Shown here: positions 42,452 through 50,392 of the stretch, one piece after another
How positions within the stretch are numbered: the stretch's first letter is position 1
Layout of the letters: the number at the start of each line of letters is the position of its first letter
Assembly (NCBI GenBank): GCA_035762175.1
Contig: DASTPP010000336.1
Span: forward strand, 1 to 64,000
Length of the DNA stretch: 64,000 nt
Direction: 5' to 3'
DNA from: DASTPP01 sp035762175
Lineage (GTDB): Bacteria > Myxococcota_A > Polyangia > Polyangiales > Polyangiaceae
Position numbers and translations under genes: made by a program
Notes under the pieces: model-generated
Told to the model about the DNA's origin: nothing
What the model saw: the letters and a program-made list of their open reading frames with translations, nothing else
Databases searched by the model: none

Positions 42452-42971
42452 GCCTCGAAATGTTGCCGCGTAACTTACACACGTCAACCCCCAGCCTCCC
42501 GGCCCCTCGGCACCGGCTAGCTGGGTCTCGTCGGGGGGCCACCTCTCGACACCGGCCAGCTGGGTCTCGTCGGGGGCCCCCCCCCTCGCTACCGGTCAGC
42601 TGGGTCTCGTCGGAGGGTCCCCCCTCGGTGCCGTCCAGCTGGGTCTCGTCTGGGGCCCCCCCTAGGCGCCGGCCAGCTGGGTCTCGTCGGGGGGCCCCCC
42701 CTCGGCGCCGGCCAGCCGGGGCGCCACGGGGTGCTACCCCTCGGCCAGCCGGGGCGCCACGGGGGGCCACCCCCCGGCACCCCGTGGCGATTGGCCCACG
42801 AAGCCCGGTAAAGGCGCCTGCGCCCAACGTAGGGGCTCACATCGAGAGGGGAGAGAGGCCCCTGAACAGGGCGCCAAGTAGGAACTCGTACTTCAGCACC
42901 TTGTTGCTGTACTGTTTTAATGAAACCGATCTCTTTAGCGGCCGATGTAGGCTTTGAGGAGTTCTTGTACC
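42452..42971. other. Divergent intergenic region with tandem repeats
   Basis: About 520 bp between the Rrf2 gene and the next plus-strand gene. It contains the 39-bp tandem repeat (listed separately), two further related units with GGCCAGCCGGGGCGCCACGG at 42709 and 42742, and from 42880 a less GC-rich stretch (CTTGTTGCTGTACTGTTTTAATG) likely to be the promoter of the following gene. Confidence 0.5.
42518..42705. repeat. Tandem repeat, about 39-bp unit, five copies
   Basis: AGCTGGGTCTCGTC occurs with its CTGGG at 42521, 42560, 42600, 42639 and 42677, spacings of 38-40 bp, each followed by a G-run/C-run. Because 39 is a multiple of 3, a minus-strand frame stays open through it, but that frame is a shadow. 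Confidence 0.8.
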
Positions 42972-43301
42972 ATGGCGGCCGCTCGGCTCTCAATTACCTA
43001 CCTCAAGCCCCTCGAGGGCTCCCCCAACCGATTTCTGGTCCGCGCGTCCTTCGACGGGAGGCCGACCTCGTTCGTGCTCTTCTTCCTCGACGAGGCGCTC
43101 GACAGCGCTTCGTTCGACGACGACGGTTGGGCCTTCGTCGACGGCTGTCGCAAGGGGGGGTACCCCTTCGCGGCGTGTCAGGTCGTCGGCGTCGCGCGTG
43201 GCGCCGCCCGGGGGCGCGTGCTGGCCTTTCCGATCAAGCTTACGCCCTTCGACACGACGCCGGCCGCCGGCGCGCCCCCGGCCGCCTCGGGCGCGTGCTG
43301 A
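42972..43301 (+). CDS. Hypothetical protein, about 109 residues
   Basis: A 109-residue soluble protein without a family I can name. ATG 42972 has GAGGAG 10 bases upstream. The sequence alternates short strands and turns (SITYLKPLEG, FLVRASFDGRPTSFVLFFLDEAL, GWAFVDGCRKGGYPFAACQVVGVA, RVLAFPIKLTPF), suggesting a small beta-rich fold. The C-terminus is Ala/Pro-rich and ends in Cys. The gene stands alone after a promoter-like AT-richer segment. Confidence 0.7.
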   Translation: MAAARLSITYLKPLEGSPNRFLVRASFDGRPTSFVLFFLDEALDSASFDDDGWAFVDGCRKGGYPFAACQVVGVARGAARGRVLAFPIKLTPFDTTPAAGAPPAASGAC

Positions 43302-43399
43302 GGCGCCGGCCCGCGCGCCCGAGGCGCCCGGGAGCGCGCCGAGGCGCCGGCCCGCGTAAAGGCTCGCGCCGCCCGGGGGCCGAGGCCGGCCCGGGCGCT

Positions 43400-44248
43400 T
43401 CACGGCTTCGTCGTGTCGGCGAGGGGGCGCGAGGCCCGTCGCTCTTTGCAGATCGTTTCGCGCCGCAAGCCGATGGCCCAGAGCAGGGCCTCTTTCTCGC
43501 GGGGCGCGTCGCCGCTCTCGAGGGTGCGGCGGCGCGCTTCGGCGGCCTCCGAGAGCATGGCGTGGTAGCGGTCGAAGATCTGCACCTCGCCGTCCGGGTA
43601 GCGGGCTTGGTGGCGGCCCAGGTAGAGGTAACCTTGCCCGTCGTCGCCCCCCCCTCTAGACATGTGGTGGACAGAGCGCGCGGCCGAGCGCAGGGCGTCC
43701 GGCGGGCCGGCGATGACGACGCAGCCGCCGGCGTGTCGGACCTCGAGCTGGTCGTCGCCGCGAAAGCGCTTCCAGTGTTCGGCGGGCGAGAGCTGGTAGG
43801 CGGGGCGGTTATCGTCGAGCGCGCGGTCGAGCCCGAACGAGGGCCAGTTGATGCGCGTGCCCTCGCGCGAGGGGCGGCGCAGGCGCTCGCGCAGCGCGCG
43901 CAGGTCGTCGTTCACGACGGGGGTGAGCGCCGTCGGCACGAGCACGACGGGGTCGGAGGGGTCGGCGTCGAAGGGCGTCGGGCGCAGGTGCGGGCCGTGG
44001 ATGCACACGAGCGTGCCGGGCTGCCGCTGAAAGGCGAGGCCCCAGAGCAGGCGGGCGAGCACGGCGGCGCCGGCCGGGTCGCTGAGGACGTGCCAGGTCT
44101 GGTGGTAGTAGTTGGTGCTGAAGGCGACGCCGCAGCCGGGGCGCAGCGAGGCCACGCGGTAGGTGCGCCGGTTGACGTCGACGAGTCGGAGGTGGAGCTT
44201 GCTGGCGGCGAGACGTCCGGGGCGCGCCGGTTCGGGGGCGGGGGTCAT
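43400..44248 (-). CDS. Hypothetical protein, 282 residues
   Basis: A soluble 282-residue protein I do not recognise. It contains FSTNYYHQTWHVLSDPAGAAVLARLLWGLAFQRQPGTLVCIHGPHLRPTPFDADPSDPVVLVPT, which looks like a globular alpha/beta core, and GGCVVIAGPPDALRSAARSVHHMSRGG, with strand-turn-helix form. The C-terminal 60 residues are helical and charged. No catalytic motif is evident. It is transcribed opposite to both neighbours. Confidence 0.7.
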   Translation of the reverse strand: MTPAPEPARPGRLAASKLHLRLVDVNRRTYRVASLRPGCGVAFSTNYYHQTWHVLSDPAGAAVLARLLWGLAFQRQPGTLVCIHGPHLRPTPFDADPSDPVVLVPTALTPVVNDDLRALRERLRRPSREGTRINWPSFGLDRALDDNRPAYQLSPAEHWKRFRGDDQLEVRHAGGCVVIAGPPDALRSAARSVHHMSRGGGDDGQGYLYLGRHQARYPDGEVQIFDRYHAMLSEAAEARRRTLESGDAPREKEALLWAIGLRRETICKERRASRPLADTTKP

Positions 44249-44436
44249 GCGGCCCGCACGCTTCGCAAGGGGCAGGCCTCCGCGCTCGAGGCCGAATTAG
44301 GCTGCCGCGGGGCCTGCCTGATGAGGCACGCATCAGCGCCGGCTGGTCCGCGGCGCACCAGCCCCGCGGCGCCGCGCACCAGCGGGGGCCGGGGGCCGGC
44401 TTGAGCGGGGGGGCCCCGCACGCTACCCCTTGAAGG

Positions 44437-45195
44437 GTGGTCGACAAGCAGCGCTATTCGTCCGAGGACGTGCAGGCCATCCTGGGCCGCGCCCTCGAGC
44501 GCCAGCGGGTGCGCGGCGAGGCCGAGCTCTCGTACGAAGAGCTCGTGGCGATCGGCCGCGACGTCGGGCTGAGCGAGGCGGCGATCGAGGCGGCCGCCCG
44601 CGAGCACGAGCGCGAGGGCGAGGTCGACGCCGAGCTCGCGCGCCGCCTCCGCAAGGAGCGGCAGGGCTTCGTCAGCCACGCCGCGACGTTCCTGCTCGTC
44701 AACGCCTTCTTGGTGGGGTTGAACCTGGTGACGGGCGGCCCGATGTGGTCGTTCTGGCCGCTCTTCGGCTGGGGCTTCGGCCTCGCGTTCCACCTGCTCG
44801 CGGTGGCGATGCCCGACCGCGACAAGATGCGCGAGCGGGCGCGCGTCTCGCTCGAGCGGCGGCGGCGCGACGAAGAGAAGCGGCGCGAGAAGGCGGCCAG
44901 GCGCGAGCAGAAAGAGCGCGAGCGCGCCGAGCGCGAGGCGCGCCGCCAGGCGCTCGAGCAGAACGCGCAGCGCATCAAGCGCGCCGTCGAAGAGCGCCTC
45001 TCGGAGGCCGTGGCCGATCTGGCCGACCGGCTCGAGGGCTCGGCCCCGAAGGCGCCGCCGCCCGCGGGCCGGGCGCGCGTCGCCCCCGAGACGACCCGGG
45101 CTCGTGTCGACGCGCGCGACCCCTGGGCCGAGGCGTACGACGAGGCCGACGACGAGGCGTCGGCCGCCGCGCGCCGCCGCGACGCGCGCTTCTGA
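44437..45195 (+). CDS. 2TM-domain protein
   Basis: A 252-residue membrane protein. Residues 1-75 form a soluble helical domain (YSSEDVQAILGRALERQ, LSYEELVAIGRDVGLSEAAIEAAAREH) typical of the N-termini found with the 2TM domain; residues 80-130 carry two membrane helices (ATFLLVNAFLVGLNLV, SFWPLFGWGFGLAFHLLAVA) of that family. A long basic coiled-coil-like stretch follows (RRRRDEEKRREKAARREQKE). GTG 44437 is the start. The function of the family is not known. Confidence 0.88.
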   Translation: MVDKQRYSSEDVQAILGRALERQRVRGEAELSYEELVAIGRDVGLSEAAIEAAAREHEREGEVDAELARRLRKERQGFVSHAATFLLVNAFLVGLNLVTGGPMWSFWPLFGWGFGLAFHLLAVAMPDRDKMRERARVSLERRRRDEEKRREKAARREQKERERAEREARRQALEQNAQRIKRAVEERLSEAVADLADRLEGSAPKAPPPAGRARVAPETTRARVDARDPWAEAYDEADDEASAAARRRDARF

Positions 45196-45285
45196 TCGCG
45201 CCTCGGCCTCCCGCGGCGGCGCCCGAGGCGGGCGGGCGCGGCGAAGGCCGCCCCCGCGGGGGCGCGACGTAGTACCCTGGCCCGG

Positions 45286-45858
45286 GTGGCGCTGCCCGAG
45301 CTCGTCGGCCTCTCGATCGGCCTCGCGATGGACGGCACGGCCGTCGCCGCCGCGCAGAGCGCCGCCGCGCCGCGCCTCACGGGCCGCGACGTGCTGCGCG
45401 CCTCGCTCGTCTTCGGCGCCGCCCACGCCCTGATGCCCGCGCTCGGCTGGCTCGCCGGCGCGCGCCTCGTCGCGCTCATCTCCGCTTGGGACCACTGGGT
45501 CGCCTTCGCCCTGCTCGCCGCGCTCGGCCTGAAGATGCTCGTCGAATCGCGCCACGCGCGCGCCGACCCCGGGCCGCAGCCCGCCCCCTTCGCCTGGTCG
45601 ACGCTCGCGCCGCTCGCGCTCGCCACCAGCCTCGACGCGCTCGCCGCCGGGCTGACCCTGCCCCTGCTCGGCCTCGGCCTCGCCGCCTCGATCGGCTGCG
45701 TCGGCGCCACCACCGCCCTGCTCACGGCGGCCGGCGCCTACGCCGGCCGGCGCCTCGGCCGCCACCTCGGCCCCCGCCTCGGGGCGCTCGGCGGCGTCGT
45801 GCTCTGTGGCATCGGACTGAAGACCTTGCTCGAACACCTGAGCGCCGGCCCGCCCTGA
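45286..45858 (+). CDS. mntP: MntP-like manganese efflux pump
   Basis: A 190-residue, six-helix membrane protein of the MntP (DUF204) family. Conserved acidic residues in the first and fourth helices are visible (GLAMDGTAVAAA and SLDALAAGLTLPLLG), matching the two-repeat layout of the family, and GAAHALMPALGWLAG is the second-helix signature. In Escherichia coli MntP exports Mn(II). No yybP-ykoY riboswitch was seen in the 90 bp upstream. Start GTG 45286. Confidence 0.88.
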   Translation: MALPELVGLSIGLAMDGTAVAAAQSAAAPRLTGRDVLRASLVFGAAHALMPALGWLAGARLVALISAWDHWVAFALLAALGLKMLVESRHARADPGPQPAPFAWSTLAPLALATSLDALAAGLTLPLLGLGLAASIGCVGATTALLTAAGAYAGRRLGRHLGPRLGALGGVVLCGIGLKTLLEHLSAGPP

Positions 45859-45911
45859 GCGGAGGGCCGCGCCGGGCGCGTGACGGAGGCGGCGCGCCCG
45901 CGCGCGTCGCG

Positions 45912-47195
45912 CTACGGCGCCGCGGGCGGGGGCGAGGCGGAAGGGGCCGGGGGGGGCGGCGCGGCCGAGAAGGCGGGCGGGGGGCCCTCGAGGCGCTTCG
46001 TCAAATAAAAGAAGTCACGCCAGGACCTGCGCCCGACGTACTCGTCGGGCCGCCAGTCGTTGATCGGCACGAGCGTCTGCCGCACCTTCGGGGCTTCGGC
46101 GGGGGCGACCTCGTAGAAGAAGAAGCGCGGGTACGAGTGGTTGACGTCGAGCTGGGCGACGTCGCGCGCGCCGGCGGCCAGCATGCCGCGGGCGAGCGTG
46201 AGCGTGCTCAGGCCGTCGCCCATGCCGTAGATCGCGAAGCGCCCGGTCGCCTCGGCCCCGAGCGCCGAGCGGCGGATGATGGTCTCGCCGTCGACCGTGG
46301 CGCCCCAGTTGGGGTTCGACTCGCTGGCCGAGGGGTTGACGACGCCGTCTTCGACGAGGCAGGGCGGCGTCTGGCGGTAGAAGGCCATCTCGGGCTCGGT
46401 CTCGGCGAGGCGCTTCCAGACGCCGACGCGCACGCGCCCGTCGCGGTAGGCGGCGACGGTGCAGGCCTGCGGGCGCGGCGGCAGGAGCGTCGTGCCCTCG
46501 ACCATCATGCCCCAGTGGCCGTGAATCGCCTGGAAGCCCCCGTTGAAGCCGGCGAGCAACGTCGCGTGGTGCGCCGGGTCGACGAGGCCGGGCCGGCGCG
46601 ATCGCGGGAGCTCGCCCGACTCGGGCTCCTTCGTGCCGGGCACGACGTGCAGGCGAACGCGGGCCAGATCGATCGCGACGAGGGCCAGCACCGCGTAGCC
46701 CCGCCTCGGGTCGGGGTGCACGAGCGCCTTGAAGAGCCCGGAGGGGCGGCCGGGCTGCTGCGGGTCGGCGACCGCGACCCAGCGCCCGTCGCCCGGCGCG
46801 GCCACGTTGCGGTAGGGCGGCTCGAAGGGGGCGGGGGAGGGGGCGTCGGGCTCGCCCGGGGCCGGCGCGGCGGCGGGCGCGGCGTGCCCGGAGGCGGCGG
46901 CCGGGGGCGGCTCCCAGTATTGCACGGGGGGGGCGCCCTGGTGGCGCCAGCGGTCGAGCCGATCTTGCAGGCCGTAGGCCCGGTCTTCGAGCCAGGCGAT
47001 GGGCCCCGGGCCCACGAGCGAGCGGACGCCGTCGACGACGAAGCTCGCGAAGGACGGGAACCGGTGGAGCGCGACCCAGAACCCGGCGAGCGAGGCGGGC
47101 AACGCGAGCGCGAGGAGGCGCCGGCGGTAGCGGCGGGCGAAGGAGCGGCGCCGGGCGGGCGAGGCGAGCAGGTCGGTCGGGGGCAGGGTCGTCAC
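45912..47195 (-). CDS. Phosphodiester glycosidase (NAGPA)-domain protein, membrane anchored
   Basis: A 427-residue protein. An N-terminal basic stretch and one membrane helix (LLALALPASLAGFWVAL) are followed by a Pro/Ala linker and, from about residue 160, a domain with VRLHVVPGTKEP, LLAGFNGGFQAIHGHWGMMVEG, ACTVAAYRDGRVRVGVW and DVAQLDVNHSYPRFFFYEV, the pattern of the phosphodiester glycosidase (DUF2233/NAGPA) family, in which GFNGGF is conserved. It may act on periplasmic glycan phosphodiesters. GTG 47195 was chosen because earlier in-frame codons (to 47318) are low complexity. It is downstream of coaD on the same strand. Confidence 0.8.
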   Translation of the reverse strand: MTTLPPTDLLASPARRRSFARRYRRRLLALALPASLAGFWVALHRFPSFASFVVDGVRSLVGPGPIAWLEDRAYGLQDRLDRWRHQGAPPVQYWEPPPAAASGHAAPAAAPAPGEPDAPSPAPFEPPYRNVAAPGDGRWVAVADPQQPGRPSGLFKALVHPDPRRGYAVLALVAIDLARVRLHVVPGTKEPESGELPRSRRPGLVDPAHHATLLAGFNGGFQAIHGHWGMMVEGTTLLPPRPQACTVAAYRDGRVRVGVWKRLAETEPEMAFYRQTPPCLVEDGVVNPSASESNPNWGATVDGETIIRRSALGAEATGRFAIYGMGDGLSTLTLARGMLAAGARDVAQLDVNHSYPRFFFYEVAPAEAPKVRQTLVPINDWRPDEYVGRRSWRDFFYLTKRLEGPPPAFSAAPPPPAPSASPPPAAP

Positions 47196-47370
47196 CGGGT
47201 CGAGCGTCAGTCTTGCACGGCGCGCGCCGACGGCGACAGGGCGCCCGCCCGGCGCGGGGTGGGGCGCCGTAGGGGCCGCGCCGAGCCCGGCGGACGCCGG
47301 CCCCCGGGCCGGACCCACGCCGCCGCCCGCCTCCGGGCAGCCCGCCGGCGGCGCCCGGCCGCGGGGCGGC

Positions 47371-47437
47371 TCAGCCCTTGGCGGCCTGCGCGGCTCGGGG
47401 GCGCCCGGCCGCTCAGCCCTTGGCGGCCTGCGCGGCG
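47371..47437. repeat. Duplicated 3' end of coaD
   Basis: TCAGCCCTTGGCGGCCTGCG at 47371 recurs at 47413, an offset of 42 bp, separated by GCGCCCGGCCGC-type sequence. The copy at 47413 holds the real coaD stop codon; the other is a non-coding duplicate just downstream of the gene. Confidence 0.7.
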
Positions 47438-47940
47438 AACTTGGCGCGCAGCGCGTCGCACACCACCGCCTCGGCGTAGCGCGACACGTCGCCGCCGTGG
47501 CTGGCGATCTCGCGCACGAGCGAGCCGCTGACGAAGCCGTAGTTGGTGCGCGTCGGCAGAAAGACGGTCTCGACCTCGGGCGCCATGTCGGCGTTGCCGT
47601 GGGCGATCTGCAGCTCGTACTCGAAGTCGGTGACGGCGCGCAGGCCGCGGACGATGACGCGCGCGCCGACGGCGCGGCAGTAGCCGATGAGCAGGCCCTG
47701 GAACGAGCTCACCTCGACGTTGGGCAGGGGCCGCGTGATCTCGCGCAGGAGCGCGAGCCGCTCGTCGAGCGTGAAGAGCGCCGAGCGCGTCGGGTGCACG
47801 CCGATGGCGACGATGAGCCGCGGGAAGAGCGACGAGGCGCGCTCGATGACGTCGAGGTGGCCCTTGGTCGGCGGGTCGAAGCTGCCGGCGTAGATGGCCG
47901 TGGCCGGGGCCGTCGGGGCGGACGTGGCCGAGATCGTCAT
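47413..47940 (-). CDS. coaD: Phosphopantetheine adenylyltransferase
   Basis: A 175-residue CoaD that forms dephospho-CoA from 4'-phosphopantetheine and ATP, a step of coenzyme A synthesis. Diagnostic motifs: IYAGSFDPPTKGHLD (T/HxGH nucleotidyltransferase motif), LIVAIGVHPTRS, RVIVRGLRAVTDFEYELQIA, and FVSGSLVREIASHGGDV. There are about 12 extra residues (TISATSAPTAPAT) before the core. It sits in a minus-strand run with the retropepsin-like lipoprotein and exonuclease genes, a context often seen for coaD near cell-envelope genes. Confidence 0.97.
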   Translation of the reverse strand: MTISATSAPTAPATAIYAGSFDPPTKGHLDVIERASSLFPRLIVAIGVHPTRSALFTLDERLALLREITRPLPNVEVSSFQGLLIGYCRAVGARVIVRGLRAVTDFEYELQIAHGNADMAPEVETVFLPTRTNYGFVSGSLVREIASHGGDVSRYAEAVVCDALRAKFAAQAAKG

Positions 47941-47959
47941 GGCGTGGCTCGGGCGGGGG

Positions 47960-49321
47960 TCAGGGCGAGCGGGGGGCGGGGCGGGCCGGGGCGGGGCCGG
48001 GGGCGGGGGCGGCCGGGCGCTGGCCGCCGCCGGGCGCGGGCGCGGGCGCCGAGCCCGTCTCGGGGGCGGGCATCGGCGTGGGCGGCGCGAGGTCGGGCAG
48101 CTCTTCGATCCACAGGGCGCGGCCGCTGTCCATCATGGTGCAGCGGAAGAAGGCGAGCAGGCCCGAGCCGACGCTGCCGACCACGTCGACGCCCACGGCG
48201 CCGCGCACGGGCGCGAGCGAGGGGCCCGCGTAGCCGGGCACGCCGGGGATGGTATAGGCCCCGAGCCGCAGCGCCGACAGCTTCGCCCCCTTGTCGTTGA
48301 CGGCGCCGGCGAGCGGCTTGAGCTCGCCCGGTGGCACGCCCGCCGCCTGCCAGCCCTTGTCGTCGAGCTGCAGCGGGTAGACCTGGCGCGTGTTGACGAG
48401 CACCGGCGAGACCGCGTCGCCCTGGGCGGTGAAGCCGGCGCGCGTCAGCATGGCGCCGCCGAGCGCGTACGAGACGCCGACGCGCGTGGCGCGCGGGGGC
48501 GGCGGCGGCTCGCGCGTGCGCACGATGAACTGCTGGCCCACCAGGTCGAAGGTGACGTTCAGCCGGCGCAGGAGGTTGACCCCGAGCAGCGCCTTGATCG
48601 GGGCGCCGACCTCTTTCGAGACGCCCGAGAGGTCTTCGGTCAGCGCCGGCACGTTGCTGACGGTGACGCGCTCGGCGAAGCGCAGCTGCACCCACGAGGG
48701 CTCGCGGCGCGTCGCGCTGTCGAGCACCACCTCGCCCTTGTCGGTCGCCACGAGCGCGAGCGCCTGCTCGCCGTCGATCTCGAGCGGCACGACGAAGTTC
48801 GGCCCGCGCACCGGCGCCATCTGCGTGTTGGCGACCAGCCCGCCTTCGATCTGAAACGGCTTTCGGCCCACGCCCCGCCGGGCGAGCACCGCGATCTGCT
48901 TGGCCCACTCGTCCTTGACGGCCGGGTCGGCGAGCAGCGCCTCGAGCTCGTCGGCCGCCGCGTCGACGTCGCCCGAGTACCAGAGCGCCCGGCCCTTCAG
49001 CCCCCGCGCGTCCGACGAGTCGGCGCCCTGCAAGAGCCGGAGCGCCTCGCCGTACTCGAGCCGCGCGAGGTGCACGCGCGCGGCCATCTCCTTGACCACC
49101 GGGTTCGACGGCGCGGCCGCGAGCGCGCTCTTGGCCGAGTCGCGCGCGTCGTCCATGTCGGCGGCGCGGTAGCTCGCTTTGGCGCGCTCGTACCACTTGG
49201 CCGCCGCGGGCGGCACGGCGCGCACGTCGACGCTCGAGCCCGCGCAGCCGGGCAGGCCGACGAGCGCCGCGGCCGAGAGCCCGAGCGACAGGGCGAGGAG
49301 GGGGCGTAGGGGGCGAATCAC
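47960..49321 (-). CDS. Retropepsin-like lipoprotein with TPR region
   Basis: A 453-residue lipoprotein. The signal peptide ends in lipobox LVGLPGC (Cys 26). Residues 40-130 are TPR-like helices (AAKWYERAKASYRAADMDDARDSAKSAL). Two copies of an aspartic-protease-like fold follow, with the retropepsin-type strand GVNLLRRLNVTFDLVGQQFIV and the second-copy GVDVVGSVGSGLLAFF. The expected DTG active-site triplets are not seen (ALVATDKGEVVLDS instead), so it may be catalytically dead. The last 50 residues are Ala/Pro-rich. GTG 49321 overlaps the stop of the exonuclease gene (GTGA), so the two are coupled. Confidence 0.82.
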   Translation of the reverse strand: MIRPLRPLLALSLGLSAAALVGLPGCAGSSVDVRAVPPAAAKWYERAKASYRAADMDDARDSAKSALAAAPSNPVVKEMAARVHLARLEYGEALRLLQGADSSDARGLKGRALWYSGDVDAAADELEALLADPAVKDEWAKQIAVLARRGVGRKPFQIEGGLVANTQMAPVRGPNFVVPLEIDGEQALALVATDKGEVVLDSATRREPSWVQLRFAERVTVSNVPALTEDLSGVSKEVGAPIKALLGVNLLRRLNVTFDLVGQQFIVRTREPPPPPRATRVGVSYALGGAMLTRAGFTAQGDAVSPVLVNTRQVYPLQLDDKGWQAAGVPPGELKPLAGAVNDKGAKLSALRLGAYTIPGVPGYAGPSLAPVRGAVGVDVVGSVGSGLLAFFRCTMMDSGRALWIEELPDLAPPTPMPAPETGSAPAPAPGGGQRPAAPAPGPAPARPAPRSP

Positions 49322-50388
49322 GGAGACCTATCGGGGTTCGGGTTCAGGGGGCCAATGGCCAGGATGCGGTCGGCGCGCAGCTCGCGGCGCCCTCGGCCGG
49401 GCACGAGATACCCCAACACCCGCGGCGGGTCGAGGTCCGTGCGCACCTCGGTGATGACCATCGTCAGCCCCTCGGGGCCGCGCCGGCTCGGCCGGTAGCG
49501 CACCGCCACCGGCTCGCCCCGCGCGCGCGCCTGCGCCGCCCGCTCGACCAGCTCCGGCCGCGCCCGCCGCTCGCCCACCCGCACCTGCCGCAAATCGCCC
49601 GCGCTCGACGGCTCGAGCAGCCCGACGGCGCGCCAAAAGAGCTGCATCGTCGCCCGCGCGTCGTCGCCCGCGCGGTGCGGCCGCGGGTGCTCGAGCCCGA
49701 GCGCCGCGCTCAGCCGCTCGAGCCGGTAGCTCGGCAGCGCGAAGCAGCGCCGGGCCAGCAAGAGCGTGTCGATCGTGCCCTCGAGCCGCGGCGGCTCCCG
49801 GCCCAGGCGCCCGAACTCGGCCCGCAAGAACGCCAAATCGAGCTCGACCCCGTGCGCCACCACGATCGCCCCGTCCAAGAGCTCCGCCAGCCGCTCGGCC
49901 ACCCCCGCGAACCCCGGCGAGCCCCCCCAGTCGCCCTCCGACAGCCCGTGCACCCGGCCCGCGCGCGCGTCCGGCCGCGCCCCGCCCGGCGAGACGAGCG
50001 ACTCGAGCGCGCCCTCGACCCGCCCGCCCCGCGTCCGCACCACGCACACCTCGCAGACGCGGTCGCTCGCCGGGTCGAGCCCCGTCATCTCGAGGTCGAC
50101 GAAGGCCCAGGGCGCCTCGCCCACCGGCAGCGCCCAGACCGAGCCCTCGCCGCCGCCTTCGCCCTCGCCCTCGTCGGGGCCGGCGCGGGCCGCGCTCGCC
50201 CCGCCGCCCTCGCCTTCGCCCTCGCCGCGGCCGGCGCGGGCCGCGCTCGCCCCGCCGCCTTCGCCCTCGCCCTCGTCGGGGCCGGCGCGGGCCGCGCTCG
50301 CCCCGCCGCCCTCGCCCTCGTCGGGGCCGGCCGCCGGCCCGCCGGGGGCCCCCGCGGCCGGGGGCGGTCGGGGCGAGGGGCCGCCCAT
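49318..50388 (-). CDS. DEDDh exonuclease (DnaQ-like) with C-terminal WYL-like domain
   Basis: A 356-residue protein. The first ~80 residues are a Gly/Glu-rich repeat (17-residue unit PDEGEGEGGGASAARAG, about four copies). The DnaQ/epsilon-type 3'-5' exonuclease follows: FVDLEMTGLDP (Exo I), VAHGVELDLAFLRAEF (Exo II), HRAGDDARAT (Exo III with the His of DEDDh). The last ~90 residues (EPVAVRYRPSRRGPEGLTMVITEV...RELRADRILAI) resemble a WYL domain, a ligand-sensing fold normally found in regulators, here fused to an exonuclease. The gene is 4 bp downstream of the MCE gene and overlaps the next, forming an operon. Confidence 0.88.
   Translation of the reverse strand: MGGPSPRPPPAAGAPGGPAAGPDEGEGGGASAARAGPDEGEGEGGGASAARAGRGEGEGEGGGASAARAGPDEGEGEGGGEGSVWALPVGEAPWAFVDLEMTGLDPASDRVCEVCVVRTRGGRVEGALESLVSPGGARPDARAGRVHGLSEGDWGGSPGFAGVAERLAELLDGAIVVAHGVELDLAFLRAEFGRLGREPPRLEGTIDTLLLARRCFALPSYRLERLSAALGLEHPRPHRAGDDARATMQLFWRAVGLLEPSSAGDLRQVRVGERRARPELVERAAQARARGEPVAVRYRPSRRGPEGLTMVITEVRTDLDPPRVLGYLVPGRGRRELRADRILAIGPLNPNPDRSP
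50160..50340. repeat. 51-bp in-frame tandem repeat inside the exonuclease gene
   Basis: GCCGGCGCGGGCCGCGCTCG recurs at 50179, 50230 and 50281, a 51-bp period (17 codons), with a partial copy at about 50326. It encodes the acidic Gly/Glu repeat of the DEDDh protein and is likely variable in length between strains. Confidence 0.8.
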
Positions 50389-50392
50389 GGCC

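Noticed and set aside
42518..42705. Possible CRISPR array at the 39-bp repeat
   Set aside because: Units are contiguous without unique spacers, so it is an ordinary tandem repeat.
39291..42827. A 1178-residue minus-strand open frame spanning the kinase and the 39-bp repeats
   Set aside because: It is out of frame with the hybrid kinase, which has full domain motifs in another frame; the N-terminal DETQL-type strings come from the tandem repeat.
45196..45285. Manganese (yybP-ykoY) riboswitch upstream of the mntP-like gene
   Set aside because: Only 90 bp lie between genes and I see no conserved riboswitch core; the stretch is GC-rich spacer.
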